Below are positions 45,361-54,352 of a stretch of DNA of 64,000 nt, piece by piece. How positions within the stretch are numbered: the stretch's first letter is position 1; each line of letters opens with the position of its first letter. The notes below the pieces were generated by a model. The model was not told where the DNA came from. It searched no databases and saw nothing but the letters and a program-made list of their open reading frames with translations. Location: positions 1-64,000 of the forward strand of contig NZ_JACJSD010000015.1 of the NCBI RefSeq assembly GCF_014697615.1, read 5' to 3'. This DNA comes from Nostoc sp. FACHB-280 (GTDB lineage: Bacteria; Cyanobacteriota; Cyanobacteriia; Cyanobacteriales; Nostocaceae). The translations under genes and the position numbers were made by a program.

Positions 45361-45822
45361 CTACAATTGTAGCGATCGCACTGCATAACCGTTGAGACTG
45401 CGATACATTCCCCTTAAAGATGGTGCCAGAAATTGATAATCAGGGGTATACAGCAACTCCCAAGGCAAATTTAATACTTTGGGGTCATCAGAAGAAATAT
45501 TAATTTCGCACTTGTCTAGCCCTTCCCTTGTCGCTTCTTGAAAAAAATCCCAAGCTTTGGTGGTGCGAGGAAACACTAACTCAAATAACTGTTGTCCCCA
45601 CTCTTGAAACTTTTGCTCGATTTTCTCGGCTTGCTCAGGGAAAATACCGTAAGGAAAATCTAAATACTCTTCTAAATACCAGCGTAATTCGGTTAACGTC
45701 TGTTCATTAAATGGATGCTCAAAGGTGACTGGAGGTGCTGAACGTGGCGCAGATTGTTCTCTTTGCCAGGAAAGTTGGATTTTGTCATCTTGGTGAGTAA
45801 TCCGCAACCAATTCTGCGCCAT
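45361..45822 (-). CDS. CHAT-protein N-terminal-like short protein
   Basis: 153 residues from an ATG at 45822, with GAGGGAG just before it. The C-terminal half (EINISSDDPKVLNLPWELLYTP and then a SLRGMYRSL segment) resembles the region that precedes the catalytic core in cyanobacterial CHAT-domain (caspase-like) proteins. The catalytic His and Cys region is absent: the frame ends soon after. So this is either a truncated CHAT protein or a free-standing N-terminal domain. It lies between clpB and a group of small hypothetical genes. Confidence 0.6.
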   Translation of the reverse strand: MAQNWLRITHQDDKIQLSWQREQSAPRSAPPVTFEHPFNEQTLTELRWYLEEYLDFPYGIFPEQAEKIEQKFQEWGQQLFELVFPRTTKAWDFFQEATREGLDKCEINISSDDPKVLNLPWELLYTPDYQFLAPSLRGMYRSLNGYAVRSLQL

Positions 45823-46002
45823 AACTCCCTCTATCACTGGTTAGTTAATCTGATGGTAACTTAACTCAGTAATTCACGTAGAGGTCGGTTGATTACGTAA
45901 AATCGATATTGTTTTGATGGTTTGTTCCCAATCTTTCCTAGCATCTGTGAACTTTATGATACTGCGTTGCGATCGCCCATCAATCACCTGCTATTTTAAA
46001 TG

Positions 46003-46215
46003 TCATTTCCCTTCACGATAGTTAGCATCTAACCAACAGCGAGGTAAGCTTTCTCCAGAGGGAAAAACAAGATTTTCCTTGGCAAAAGTATCTACATCTT
46101 GTTCTTCTTGACCTTTTTGGTCTTTTGCATGAACCACATTCACATTCGGGTCAATTAATTCCTGAATATCAGCAATTTTTACTAAATCACTGGTGTTTTT
46201 GATTTGTAATAACAT
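46003..46215 (-). CDS. small conserved-looking hypothetical protein
   Basis: 70 residues from an ATG at 46215, with GGAGG eight bases before it; the in-frame ATG at 46230 is part of that ribosome-binding site. The sequence has ADIQELIDPNVNVVHAKDQKGQEEQD and ends CWLDANYREGK. There is no signal peptide or membrane helix. I do not recognise it. The strong ribosome-binding site makes it likely to be translated. It is transcribed after another small hypothetical gene at 46274, with about 58 bases between them. Confidence 0.6.
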   Translation of the reverse strand: MLLQIKNTSDLVKIADIQELIDPNVNVVHAKDQKGQEEQDVDTFAKENLVFPSGESLPRCWLDANYREGK

Positions 46216-46273
46216 ATAATTAACCTCCAAAAAATATTTAAAGTATCAACCGTTAAATTGAATACAAGAATGG

Positions 46274-46492
46274 CTACTCACCAGATGTTTCGACTAACTT
46301 TTTAAAGCACATATATGCTTGTTCTGGTGTGAGCGGTTGAGATTCTTGTTCGTTAGGAATGTAGTACTGCCGACTATCAGCAAAATAACGTACGACAAAA
46401 CTAGGTATCAGGTTTAAATTTAAAGCCTTTTGTCCTAGTTTATCTGCTGTTTCTGCCAGAGTATATTCATCATGAAACTCATAGGCAGGCAT
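46274..46492 (-). CDS. small hypothetical protein
   Basis: 72 residues from an ATG at 46492, with GAGGTG eight bases before it. It has LAETADKLGQKALNLNL, FVVRYFADSRQYYIP and PLTPEQAYMCFKKLVET, with no membrane segment or motif I recognise. It is likely cytoplasmic. It is in a group of small same-strand genes between DUF3181 (46649) and the CHAT-like gene, so they may form a unit. Confidence 0.6.
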   Translation of the reverse strand: MPAYEFHDEYTLAETADKLGQKALNLNLIPSFVVRYFADSRQYYIPNEQESQPLTPEQAYMCFKKLVETSGE

Positions 46493-46540
46493 ATATTTCA
46501 CCTCTTACAGATAGGGGTGCTAAAACATAATTTGTAAAAA

Positions 46541-46641
46541 GTAAGAACACAGAAGTCAGAATTGCTCAAAGTTTAATAAGTAAATTATTAAACTCTCTGT
46601 CTAGGAGCAAATTAAAATTATTCTGACTCCTGAATTCTTAC
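46541..46641. repeat. inverted repeat
   Basis: The left arm starts GTAAGAACACAGAAGTCAGAAT (46541-46562, given here only as shorter blocks GTAAGAA and AGTCAGAAT) and the right arm ends ATTCTGACT ... TTCTTAC at 46620-46641. The arms match the palindrome at 31649-31785. It separates two same-strand small genes. Confidence 0.55.
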
Positions 46642-46648
46642 AGCTAAA

Positions 46649-46957
46649 TTAGAATTCGCGTTGATATTTTTCTAAAATATCCACTAGATTCACCTGACAT
46701 TGCAGGGGAAGTAAATCAATGAGTGCTAGTTCTCTTCTACCGCCGCCTATCTTGACTGGTATCGATTCTAATACTTTAGTTACGCGGTCTTCATTAACAT
46801 TATTAGAAGTTATTAAAGGATATAACTGTTCAGCGACAACGGTGTGCAGTTTGGCATCAGATAAATAAAGATGCCATTTGGCAATATCTATATAGACATT
46901 TTCGCCAATTTCCGATGCTAGGGCTTCTAGTAATTCTGCGGTGTTAGTCTTAGCCAT
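46649..46957 (-). CDS. DUF3181-family protein
   Basis: 102 residues from an ATG at 46957, with GGTGA six bases before it. It has AELLEALASEIGENVYIDIAK with WHLYLSDAKLHTVVAEQLYPL, which I recognise as the cyanobacterial DUF3181 family. It is small, soluble and cyanobacteria-specific, with no known activity. It heads the group of small minus-strand genes leading to the CHAT-like gene. Confidence 0.75.
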   Translation of the reverse strand: MAKTNTAELLEALASEIGENVYIDIAKWHLYLSDAKLHTVVAEQLYPLITSNNVNEDRVTKVLESIPVKIGGGRRELALIDLLPLQCQVNLVDILEKYQREF

Positions 46958-46966
46958 AAAAATCAC

Positions 46967-47328
46967 CCTATATTAAGAAAGAGCCAATGCTCCCAACCTA
47001 TATATTATTATCGCTCAATTAATCAAGCTAACTCTACCCCCACAGGTTACAAATTCCTTAGCATCAACTGTACATCTCCAGGTGGATTTAGGTGGTGCAG
47101 ATGAAGAGAGAGCCTCACTAATCATTTTACCAAGCAAGGCTGAGATGAAACAGAACAGTTGTCATAACCTAACGATGAGGGTAGGGGTTTAAAAAAGCAA
47201 CAAAACAGGAGGTAAAATAAACTACAATTGTCAAACCAGAAAAAATTCACAAAAAGATGCAGTGAACAATTGCCTCTGGGGACTAAATATACAAATTAAA
47301 TGCTTAACAGCTTATTAAATCTTGATAA
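46967..47328. other. promoter region before natG-natH
   Basis: 361 bases between DUF3181 and the plus-strand transporter. It contains a GTA-N8-TAC site at 47212-47225 and no ORF with a good ribosome-binding site. The natF-type binding-protein gene that precedes natG in Anabaena is not here. Confidence 0.5.
47212..47225 (+). promoter_or_regulatory. candidate NtcA-binding site
   Basis: GTAAAATAAACTAC fits the GTA-N8-TAC consensus exactly. It lies about 104-117 bases before the natG-like start. No clear -10 hexamer is seen at the usual 22-base spacing, so this is tentative. Confidence 0.4.
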
Positions 47329-48255
47329 ATGACCAATTCCAAACCCCTTATTTGGCGTGATCATCGTTTTTGGAAAATCACAGCACAATTTTTTGCTGTA
47401 TTTTTAGCGGCAATTTTAGTAATCATACTTTGGAGTAATCTGAACCGCAATTTACAACAATTAGGTATTCAATTCGGATTTGATTTTCTCAAACAACAAG
47501 CATCTTTTGATATTGGTGAAACACCAATTGCTTACAAAGCGACTGATACATATACCCGTGCTTTGTGGGTGGGATTAATTAACTCCTTACGTGTAGCGAT
47601 CGCAGGCATTTTTTTTACGACAATTGTCGGTGTAACTGCTGGGATAGCACGGTTATCTGATAATTGGTTAGTGCGAAATCTCAGCTTAATTTATGTAGAG
47701 ATTTTTCGGAATACGCCTTTACTGTTGCAATTACTATTTTGGTACTTTGCTGTTTTTTTGAGTTTTCCCAAAGTTGAAAATAAAGTTTCTTTGTGGGGTT
47801 TTGTTAGCTTTAGTCAAGGTGGAATTGATTTACCTTGGATTCATTTTTCACCAGAGTTTTCGGCTTTACTTTTGGGATTAATTTTTTACACAGGTGCGTT
47901 TATTGCAGAAATTGTCCGGGGTGGGATTAAATCAGTACCTAAAGGACAATGGGAAGCGGCGCGATCGCTTGGTTTAAAACCAGGGCTAGTAATGCGCTTG
48001 GTAGTTTTTCCCCAAGCCTTGCGGGTAATCATTCCGCCGTTAACGAGTCAATATCTGAATTTGACGAAAAATTCCAGTTTAGCGATCGCTATTGGTTATC
48101 CAGATATTTATTTTGTGGCTTCCACCACCTTTAATCAAACCGGGAGAGCTGTAGAAGTAATGTTAATACTTATGTTGGCTTACCTTACCTTGAGCCTAAC
48201 CATCTCTATTATGATGAATTTGCTCAATCTTACTGTACAAATTCCAGAGAGATAA
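47329..48255 (+). CDS. natG: polar amino-acid ABC transporter permease (NatG-like)
   Basis: 308 residues in the His/Glu/Gln/Arg permease family. Several membrane segments are visible (KITAQFFAVFLAAILVIILW; LINSLRVAIAGIFFTTIVGV; the C-terminal LILMLAYLTLSLTISIMMNL). The EAA loop is EAARSLGLKPGLVMRLVVFPQALR. In Anabaena sp. PCC 7120, natF-natG-natH-bgtA encode the N-II neutral/acidic amino-acid importer; this gene and the next fit natG and natH. The upstream natF is missing here. The next gene starts 20 bases downstream. Confidence 0.8.
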   Translation: MTNSKPLIWRDHRFWKITAQFFAVFLAAILVIILWSNLNRNLQQLGIQFGFDFLKQQASFDIGETPIAYKATDTYTRALWVGLINSLRVAIAGIFFTTIVGVTAGIARLSDNWLVRNLSLIYVEIFRNTPLLLQLLFWYFAVFLSFPKVENKVSLWGFVSFSQGGIDLPWIHFSPEFSALLLGLIFYTGAFIAEIVRGGIKSVPKGQWEAARSLGLKPGLVMRLVVFPQALRVIIPPLTSQYLNLTKNSSLAIAIGYPDIYFVASTTFNQTGRAVEVMLILMLAYLTLSLTISIMMNLLNLTVQIPER

Positions 48256-48275
48256 AAAGATATAGAAAAGAACAA

Positions 48276-49424
48276 ATGATAAATTATCAATTAGCTTGGC
48301 TGCGGAAAAACTTATTCAATACTTGGTACAACGGCTTACTAACTGTTGTCTGTTTAGTATTTATATTTTGGTCATTAAGTAGTGTAGTAACTTGGGCAAC
48401 TACTCAAGCACAATGGACGGTAATTCAAGTTAACTTGCGCTTATTCTTAGTCGGAAGGTTTCCCCAAACACTGTATTGGCGTGCTTGGATTGTTTTGGCG
48501 ATCGCGTCTGCTTTATTCTCTATAACTAGCGGTATTGTATTTAATAAACAGCAGATTACTAAGCTGGGATTTACTATTTTTGCTTTTATTTATAGTGTAC
48601 TATTAATTTTTCTGCCTTTGGATTTCACCGCGCGTATATGGTTACTGTTTATTGCAGCATTAACATTAACAAGCTTTTGGCTGGGCAAAACATTTTATAA
48701 AACCATAACTCCTTGCCTATCTCCACTCTGGGTATTATCATTTCCTGTAATTATTTGGCTAATTGGTGGTGGATTAGGCTTACAAACTGTCCCGACAAAT
48801 TTATGGAATGGTTTACTACTGACTGTTTTAATGGCAGTTGTGAGTATTATACTTTCGTTTCCTTTAGGGGTTTTATTAGCTTTAGGACGTACTAGTAATT
48901 TGCCTATTTTACGTTGGTTTTCTATTCTATATATAGAGATTGTAAGAGGATTACCACTAATCGGTATCTTATTTCTCGCTCAGGTAATGTTACCTTTATT
49001 TCTCCCACCAGATTGGCGGTTAGATAGAGTAATTAGAGGAATTGCCGGATTAGTTTTATTCAGTGGAGCTTACATGGCAGAAAACGTACGTGGCGGACTG
49101 CAAGCAATTCCTCGTGGGCAAATTGAAGCCGCCAAAGCATTAGGATTAAAAACACCATTGGTAATCTTATTAATTGTCCTTCCCCAAGCCTTACGGGCGG
49201 TTATTCCGGCAATTGTCGGACAATTTATTGGCTTATTTAAAGATACTTCACTCTTATCTTTAGTAGCTTTAGTAGAATTAACGGGTATTTCCCGTTCCAT
49301 CTTGGCACAGCCACAATTTATCGGGCGCTATGCAGAAGTTTATTTATTTGTTGGGTTAATTTATTGGCTATTTTGTTATTCAATGTCGTTAGTGTCTCAG
49401 CGTTTAGAAAGACAGTTTAATTAA
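48276..49424 (+). CDS. natH: polar amino-acid ABC transporter permease (NatH-like)
   Basis: 382 residues. An N-terminal extension of about 120 residues with extra membrane helices precedes the typical permease module (NLWNGLLLTVLMAVVSIILS, RWFSILYIEIVRGLPLIGILFL). The EAA loop is EAAKALGLKTPLVILLIVLPQALR. Such an extended partner is characteristic of NatH/AapM-type subunits. The stop codon (49422-49424) is directly adjacent to the stop codon of the minus-strand Rpn/DUF4351 gene, leaving no intergenic DNA. Confidence 0.8.
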   Translation: MINYQLAWLRKNLFNTWYNGLLTVVCLVFIFWSLSSVVTWATTQAQWTVIQVNLRLFLVGRFPQTLYWRAWIVLAIASALFSITSGIVFNKQQITKLGFTIFAFIYSVLLIFLPLDFTARIWLLFIAALTLTSFWLGKTFYKTITPCLSPLWVLSFPVIIWLIGGGLGLQTVPTNLWNGLLLTVLMAVVSIILSFPLGVLLALGRTSNLPILRWFSILYIEIVRGLPLIGILFLAQVMLPLFLPPDWRLDRVIRGIAGLVLFSGAYMAENVRGGLQAIPRGQIEAAKALGLKTPLVILLIVLPQALRAVIPAIVGQFIGLFKDTSLLSLVALVELTGISRSILAQPQFIGRYAEVYLFVGLIYWLFCYSMSLVSQRLERQFN

Positions 49425-50354
49425 TTATTGCGTGGCATCACTTTCATCAGATAAGACAGCCAGAAATTCTGCCAAAGAACTGACAGTAATAGCCGCATCC
49501 ATGAGATTTTCTAACTGTTCTACACTCGCACTTTCCAAACTTGCGATTAATGAAGGTGGAACTTCACCAAAGCGTCGTTGTAAAACCCGTATTAATTGCC
49601 GTCGCGCACCTTGCTCTAAGCCTTGTTCTAAGCCTTGTTCTAAGCCTTGTTCTAAGCCTTGTTCTAAGCCTTGCTGAAGACCTAATACTTTACCTTCAGT
49701 TAAAATTTCTTCATACCAAGGTGATTCTCTTAACACTGTCACATCCCACCTCATAATTTGCTGTACTAAAGGTGTCTCTAACACAAAACTAGCAAAAAAA
49801 GCCAGCAATGATTCTAACTGGTTGAACTGTTCATCTGCTCGTAGTATTTGTAGTGCGCGTTGTACAACAGATGCGTCTCCTCCGCCTCGCAATATTGGCA
49901 CAAATGGTAATAAAGATGGTATTGGTTGCTGAAACACAATCTCAGCATCTACTTCCCACAAATTAATCACGCGATAATCTTGGATAGCACGTAATCCGAA
50001 AAATTCTTGCTCGTAACTACTGACAACTTTTACTGTCGTTGGCGGTGGCAAGATGTTGATTAATACTGGATAAGTAGGCAGTTGGTAACGTTCCTCTGCC
50101 AAAGCTGCATAAGCCCTCATCCTTAAAGGCATTTTGGTTGTGTAGCGCAATTGCAATTCGGTGAGTACCAAAAAATCGCCACAAACCTCACTGTATGCTT
50201 TTACAAGCACATCTGTTTCGCGGCTAATCCACTGAAACTCAGAACCTAAAATTTCTTTTGCTATAACTTCTGGACGCTGAGTCACCCATTTTACCCAGGC
50301 ATCGGGAGCGAGACTAATTAATCGCTTACCACCTGTATCTGCTGGTTTAGACAC
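49425..50354 (-). CDS. Rpn-family nuclease/putative transposase with DUF4351 tail
   Basis: 309 residues. An N-terminal PD-(D/E)xK-like nuclease region (about residues 1-150) has ISRETDVLVKAY for the acidic residue and LTELQLRY for the ExQ pair. A Gln/Glu-Gly-Leu (EQGL) repeat of about five units at residues 237-260 follows, and then a C-terminal DUF4351 (RVLQRRFGEVPPSLIASLESAS). Rpn proteins are recombination-promoting nucleases. It lies in opposite orientation between natH and bgtA, which are contiguous in Anabaena, so it is likely an insertion into that operon. Confidence 0.8.
   Translation of the reverse strand: MSKPADTGGKRLISLAPDAWVKWVTQRPEVIAKEILGSEFQWISRETDVLVKAYSEVCGDFLVLTELQLRYTTKMPLRMRAYAALAEERYQLPTYPVLINILPPPTTVKVVSSYEQEFFGLRAIQDYRVINLWEVDAEIVFQQPIPSLLPFVPILRGGGDASVVQRALQILRADEQFNQLESLLAFFASFVLETPLVQQIMRWDVTVLRESPWYEEILTEGKVLGLQQGLEQGLEQGLEQGLEQGLEQGARRQLIRVLQRRFGEVPPSLIASLESASVEQLENLMDAAITVSSLAEFLAVLSDESDATQ
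49609..49680 (-). repeat. 12-bp coding minisatellite
   Basis: Five copies of CCTTGTTCTAAG (the first has CTC for TTC) on the plus strand, with a sixth degenerate unit. In the protein they encode EQGL repeats. The unit is a multiple of three, so copy-number change keeps the frame. Confidence 0.85.
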
Positions 50355-50487
50355 CGACTTTTTTGTAACAGTACTAATATTTAATAATACATCAATTGCT
50401 AATTTCTGGAGCCGTTATTTGATACAATTCAGGCACTATTTTTATTGACTAGATGTTATTAAAAATACAATTTAGGTAGAAAAATTC

Positions 50488-51231
50488 ATGATGACAGATA
50501 AGGAATCAATTATTATTGCTGAGAATGTTCATAAATGGTATGGAAAATTTCATGCCCTCCAAGGTGTGAGTTTAACTGTTAACCGAGGAGAAGTAGTTGT
50601 ATTAATGGGGCCTTCTGGCTCAGGAAAATCAACTTTTATTCGGACATTTAATGCTTTAGAAGAATATCAAAAAGGAAAAATTATTATTGGCGGTATTACC
50701 CTAAGTAATGACTTGCGGAATATTGAAGCAATTCGGCAAGAAGTTGGTATGGTTTTTCAACAATTTAATTTGTTTCCCCATCTCACCGTACTGCAAAATA
50801 TTACCTTAGCGCCAATTTGGGTACGTCGCTGGTCAAAAGCGAAAGCTGAAGAATTGGCAATGCAACTGTTAGAAAGAGTAGGAATATTAGAACAAGCACG
50901 GAAATATCCTGGACAGTTATCTGGTGGACAACAACAACGGGTAGCGATCGCGCGTGCGTTAGCTATGCAGCCTAAAATTATGCTATTCGACGAACCCACA
51001 TCAGCTTTAGACCCAGAAATGGTACGCGAAGTATTAGATGTGATGCGTACTCTAGCCCGTGATGGAATGACGATGGTTGTAGTTACCCACGAAGTTGGAT
51101 TCGCCCGTGAAGTTGCTGACCGAGTAATTCTCATGGATAGCGGTTCTCTTGTAGAGTCAGCAACACCTGATATCTTTTTTACCAACCCTCAAGAGGACAG
51201 AACGCGCCAATTTTTATCTCAAATTCTTTAA
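50488..51231 (+). CDS. bgtA: polar amino-acid ABC transporter ATP-binding protein (BgtA-like)
   Basis: 247 residues. Walker A is GPSGSGKST, the Q-loop VFQQFNLFP, signature LSGGQQQR, Walker [13 protein letters not shown], and the switch histidine THEVG. This is the GlnQ/HisP type. In Anabaena PCC 7120 the ATPase BgtA serves both the basic and the N-II amino-acid importers and is encoded after natH. Here it lies one inverted Rpn gene (about 1 kb) beyond natH. Its stop overlaps the dnaN stop by three of four bases (convergent genes). Confidence 0.82.
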   Translation: MMTDKESIIIAENVHKWYGKFHALQGVSLTVNRGEVVVLMGPSGSGKSTFIRTFNALEEYQKGKIIIGGITLSNDLRNIEAIRQEVGMVFQQFNLFPHLTVLQNITLAPIWVRRWSKAKAEELAMQLLERVGILEQARKYPGQLSGGQQQRVAIARALAMQPKIMLFDEPTSALDPEMVREVLDVMRTLARDGMTMVVVTHEVGFAREVADRVILMDSGSLVESATPDIFFTNPQEDRTRQFLSQIL

Positions 51232-52379
51232 CTACGTAGCTGCACCGGCATAGCTAAATAAGTCATCTTCAACCCTCCCAGGGGTGTAAAAATGACTGGT
51301 GTGAGGTTTTGATTAATGTGCATTTGAATTTCGGAAGATGGCAAAGCTTTGAGTCCTTCCATTAAATATTTGACATTAAAAGCAATTTCGATATCTTCGC
51401 CAGAGATTTCTGCAGGTATGGACTCTCTACCACTGCCCATTTCTTGGGCTTCACAAGATAAAGTTAATTCTTGGGCAGCATGATCAATGGTGAGTTTAAC
51501 TATATTATTCTTTTGATCTGCTAGTACAGCAATTCTTTCTAATGTACTTAAAAATTGTTTGCGATCAACTGTAACTTGGCGCTCAAATTGGCGGGGAATA
51601 AGTTGGCGATAGGCGGGATATTGCCCTTCTAATGTGCGGCTAGTTAAGCGTTGGTTTTGCCACTCAAAGATAACCTGACCTTGGTCTAAGTATAGGGCGA
51701 TCGCATCTTCAGCCGCATGATGCCCCAACATCCTCTCTAGTTCTCGTAAGGCTTTGCTGGGTACTGTCACTTCTAATTGACCACCACCAGCCAAAGGACT
51801 CTCGTTTGTGGTTTCTACAACAGCTAGGCGATGTCCATCAGTCGCACCAAATTCTAGGGTGTCTTGTTTCACACTCAAATGTACACCTGTGAGAACTTGC
51901 TTGGTTTCATCAGCACTGGTAGCAAATAATGAACCCCGCAGTCCTTCAATTAAGGCGGCGGCTGTTAAATTAATTGGTTCTGCATCTTCAATTATGGGGA
52001 GTTCGGGAAAATCTTCCGCACTCATGGCGCGTAATTGATAATAGCCGCTTTTGGGTGTGAGGGTGACAATTAAACCTTCACCAGTAGATGCTTCTGATGC
52101 TTCGTCATCTAAAGTGATTTCCCCTTCTGGTAAACGCGAGGTAATATCTACCAAGAGTTTAGCAGGTATAGCGATCGCACCTCCTTGCCAAACTTCTGCA
52201 CTAAAACTAGTACGGATACCCAAACTCAAATCAAAAGCCGTTAAACTAACTTGGTTCGTTTCCGCATCCGCTTGTAAAAGTATATTCGCCAATACAGGAT
52301 GATTCGGTCGTGAAGGTACAGCACGACTCACAAGGGAAAGATTAGTGCTGAGGTCGCTTTGAGAACAAAGTAATTTCAT
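51228..52379 (-). CDS. dnaN: DNA polymerase III beta sliding clamp
   Basis: 383 residues in three similar domains, as in all bacterial clamps. The start [21 protein letters not shown] and domain-1 [15 protein letters not shown], domain-2 [17 protein letters not shown] and the C-terminal [22 protein letters not shown] with the terminal MPVQLRS are typical. It encircles DNA and tethers polymerases. It lies 417 bases downstream of dnaA on the same strand with the presumed origin in between. The stop codon overlaps that of convergent bgtA. Confidence 0.95.
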   Translation of the reverse strand: MKLLCSQSDLSTNLSLVSRAVPSRPNHPVLANILLQADAETNQVSLTAFDLSLGIRTSFSAEVWQGGAIAIPAKLLVDITSRLPEGEITLDDEASEASTGEGLIVTLTPKSGYYQLRAMSAEDFPELPIIEDAEPINLTAAALIEGLRGSLFATSADETKQVLTGVHLSVKQDTLEFGATDGHRLAVVETTNESPLAGGGQLEVTVPSKALRELERMLGHHAAEDAIALYLDQGQVIFEWQNQRLTSRTLEGQYPAYRQLIPRQFERQVTVDRKQFLSTLERIAVLADQKNNIVKLTIDHAAQELTLSCEAQEMGSGRESIPAEISGEDIEIAFNVKYLMEGLKALPSSEIQMHINQNLTPVIFTPLGGLKMTYLAMPVQLRS

Positions 52380-52579
52380 AGGTGAGGAACTAGAAGCTAG
52401 GAGTTAGAGGTAGGGATGAGTATTTTTTACTTTAGTCAATATTCACATTTTCTAGCTATAGCAATCCTAAATGATTTATCAACATCTCTCTCCCTTGTCT
52501 ACCCCCTCTTCCTTGTCTCCCTTGTCTTTGTTGTTCACGCCTCTAGCCTCTAACCTCTTAAATAAACAGTGTCAATACC

Positions 52580-52789
52580 TGTGGAAAACCTGTGGAAAAC
52601 TTTTATGGTTTTTCCACAAGGTAATTATACTGGATTGAGTTTTCCACAGAATTATCGGTTTTTTTCCACAGAAAAGAATTATTTTTCCACAGAGAGATTT
52701 AATTTTAATCGTTTTTTATACTTAACTTAATATTTGGAATTTATTACTTAACCATTTCGATCAGTAATTAGTTTGCAGGCTGTGGAAAA
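52580..52789. other. probable chromosomal replication origin (oriC) with seven DnaA boxes
   Basis: Seven perfect TTTTCCACA boxes occur between dnaA and dnaN: reverse-complement copies at 52580-52588, 52591-52599 and 52781-52789, and forward copies at 52610-52618, 52640-52648, 52662-52670 and 52683-52691. Box sequence matches the cyanobacterial DnaA box. The stretch 52691-52750 is AT-rich and could be the unwinding element. The dnaA-boxes-dnaN layout is the classic bacterial origin context. Confidence 0.8.
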
Positions 52790-52796
52790 CTCCAGA

Positions 52797-54185
52797 TTAA
52801 TTCCTTGATGATTTTTGTGAACGACTGTTCATATTAATCCGATCGCTCAGTTGACGAAGTGTGTTTCCTAAGTTGCGATCGCTTTCTTTGAGTTGAGTGA
52901 TTTTCTCACAACTATACAACACGGTTGTATGATCTTTGCCACCAAACTCTTCCCCAATTCTCGGTAAACTTAAATCAGTGTGTTGACGCATTAAATACAT
53001 CCCGATTTGCCTAGCCCAGCTAATTTCCCGCCGTCGGGAGTTACCTTTGAGGTCTTCAATTGACACATCAAAATTCGCCGCCACCGCGTTTAAAATAGCC
53101 TCTGGAGTCGCAGCCACTTTCTCGCTTGGCGTTTCTAAAACTGGGGTAATATTTTCTACTGTCATCGGCAAACCCCAAATCGAAATATAAGCCAAAGCCC
53201 TAATCAATGCTCCTTCCAATTCCCGAATATTAGATTTGTAGTTAGTTGCTATATACTCAATTACATCCTTGGGCAAACGAATATTTTCATACTCCGCCTT
53301 TTTTTGTAAAATTGCCATTCTTGTTTCTAAATCAGGCGGTTGAATATCAGCTATTAACCCCATAGAAAAGCGTGAAGATAACCGCTCTTGCAATTGAGGA
53401 ATTTGGTTTGGTGGACGGTCAGAAGCAATGACAACTTGCTTACCCGCTTCATGTAATGTATTAAAAGTATGGAAAAATTCTTCTTGGGTATATTCTTTAC
53501 CTTCAATAAACTGAATATCATCCACTAACAGCACATCAGCCGCCCGATAATGTTCTCGGAAACTCTGCATACTATCATTACGGATGGCTGTAATTAAGTC
53601 ATTGGTGAATTGCTCGGTAGAAACGTAAAATATTTTAGAATTTGAGCAAATCTCCCAGCGATAATGACCGATCGCTTGCATCAGGTGAGTTTTGCCTAAA
53701 CCAACACCACCACACAAAAACAACGGATTAAACTCTCTACCTGGAGATTCAGCAACGGCTAGGGATGCTGCGTGCGCCATACGGTTATTTGCACCCACTA
53801 CAAACCGTGAAAACACATATTTGGAATTTAAATCGGCGTTAGTTTGAGTTTTCTGTGTCAGGCTTTCTGAGACGAAATTAGCACTAGCCAATTCTGGGAT
53901 AGTTTCTCGTGCTTCTATGGGCGAAACTTCATCCCCTTGTGCGACGGTAATGTAAATGTCTACCGGATAACCCAAAATACTCTGCACGACATTGGCAATG
54001 GTATTGATGTAATACTTTTGTAACCAATTGCGAGCAAAGGGGTTGGGCGTAATAATCACTAAACAATTATTCTCGAACCGTTCCGCTTGGGCAGTTTTAA
54101 TCCAAGTTTCAAAGGTAGGACGGGATAATTCTAGCTGTAGGCGCTCCAGCACCTGAGACCACAGACTGTCAAGAGAAATTTCCAT
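52797..54185 (-). CDS. dnaA: chromosomal replication initiator DnaA
   Basis: 462 residues from the ATG at 54185, with AGGTGA six bases before it; the GTG three bases earlier is less likely. DnaA binds 9-mer boxes and opens the origin. The N-terminal domain runs to about residue 85, the AAA+ domain has Walker [10 protein letters not shown] and Walker B LLVDDIQF, and the C-terminal DNA-binding domain has the signature [16 protein letters not shown] short linker between domains is typical of cyanobacteria. It is followed on its strand by the DnaA-box region and dnaN. Confidence 0.95.
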   Translation of the reverse strand: MEISLDSLWSQVLERLQLELSRPTFETWIKTAQAERFENNCLVIITPNPFARNWLQKYYINTIANVVQSILGYPVDIYITVAQGDEVSPIEARETIPELASANFVSESLTQKTQTNADLNSKYVFSRFVVGANNRMAHAASLAVAESPGREFNPLFLCGGVGLGKTHLMQAIGHYRWEICSNSKIFYVSTEQFTNDLITAIRNDSMQSFREHYRAADVLLVDDIQFIEGKEYTQEEFFHTFNTLHEAGKQVVIASDRPPNQIPQLQERLSSRFSMGLIADIQPPDLETRMAILQKKAEYENIRLPKDVIEYIATNYKSNIRELEGALIRALAYISIWGLPMTVENITPVLETPSEKVAATPEAILNAVAANFDVSIEDLKGNSRRREISWARQIGMYLMRQHTDLSLPRIGEEFGGKDHTTVLYSCEKITQLKESDRNLGNTLRQLSDRINMNSRSQKSSRN

Positions 54186-54352
54186 CACATATCACCTTTG
54201 CTGCTAACCGCCAGAATAGAAGATATGAGCAAACACCAATTTAGCATCCAGATACTCTAGACCTAAGCTAAACTTTGAGTTCTAATCATTTTGGGACTAC
54301 CCAGTAGGCAATATCCTATCACCCACTGACCAACACGGAGAAGCAAAGACAC

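Noticed and set aside
49609-49680. CRISPR-like array
   Set aside because: The units are directly adjacent 12-mers with no spacers and lie in frame within a coding region.
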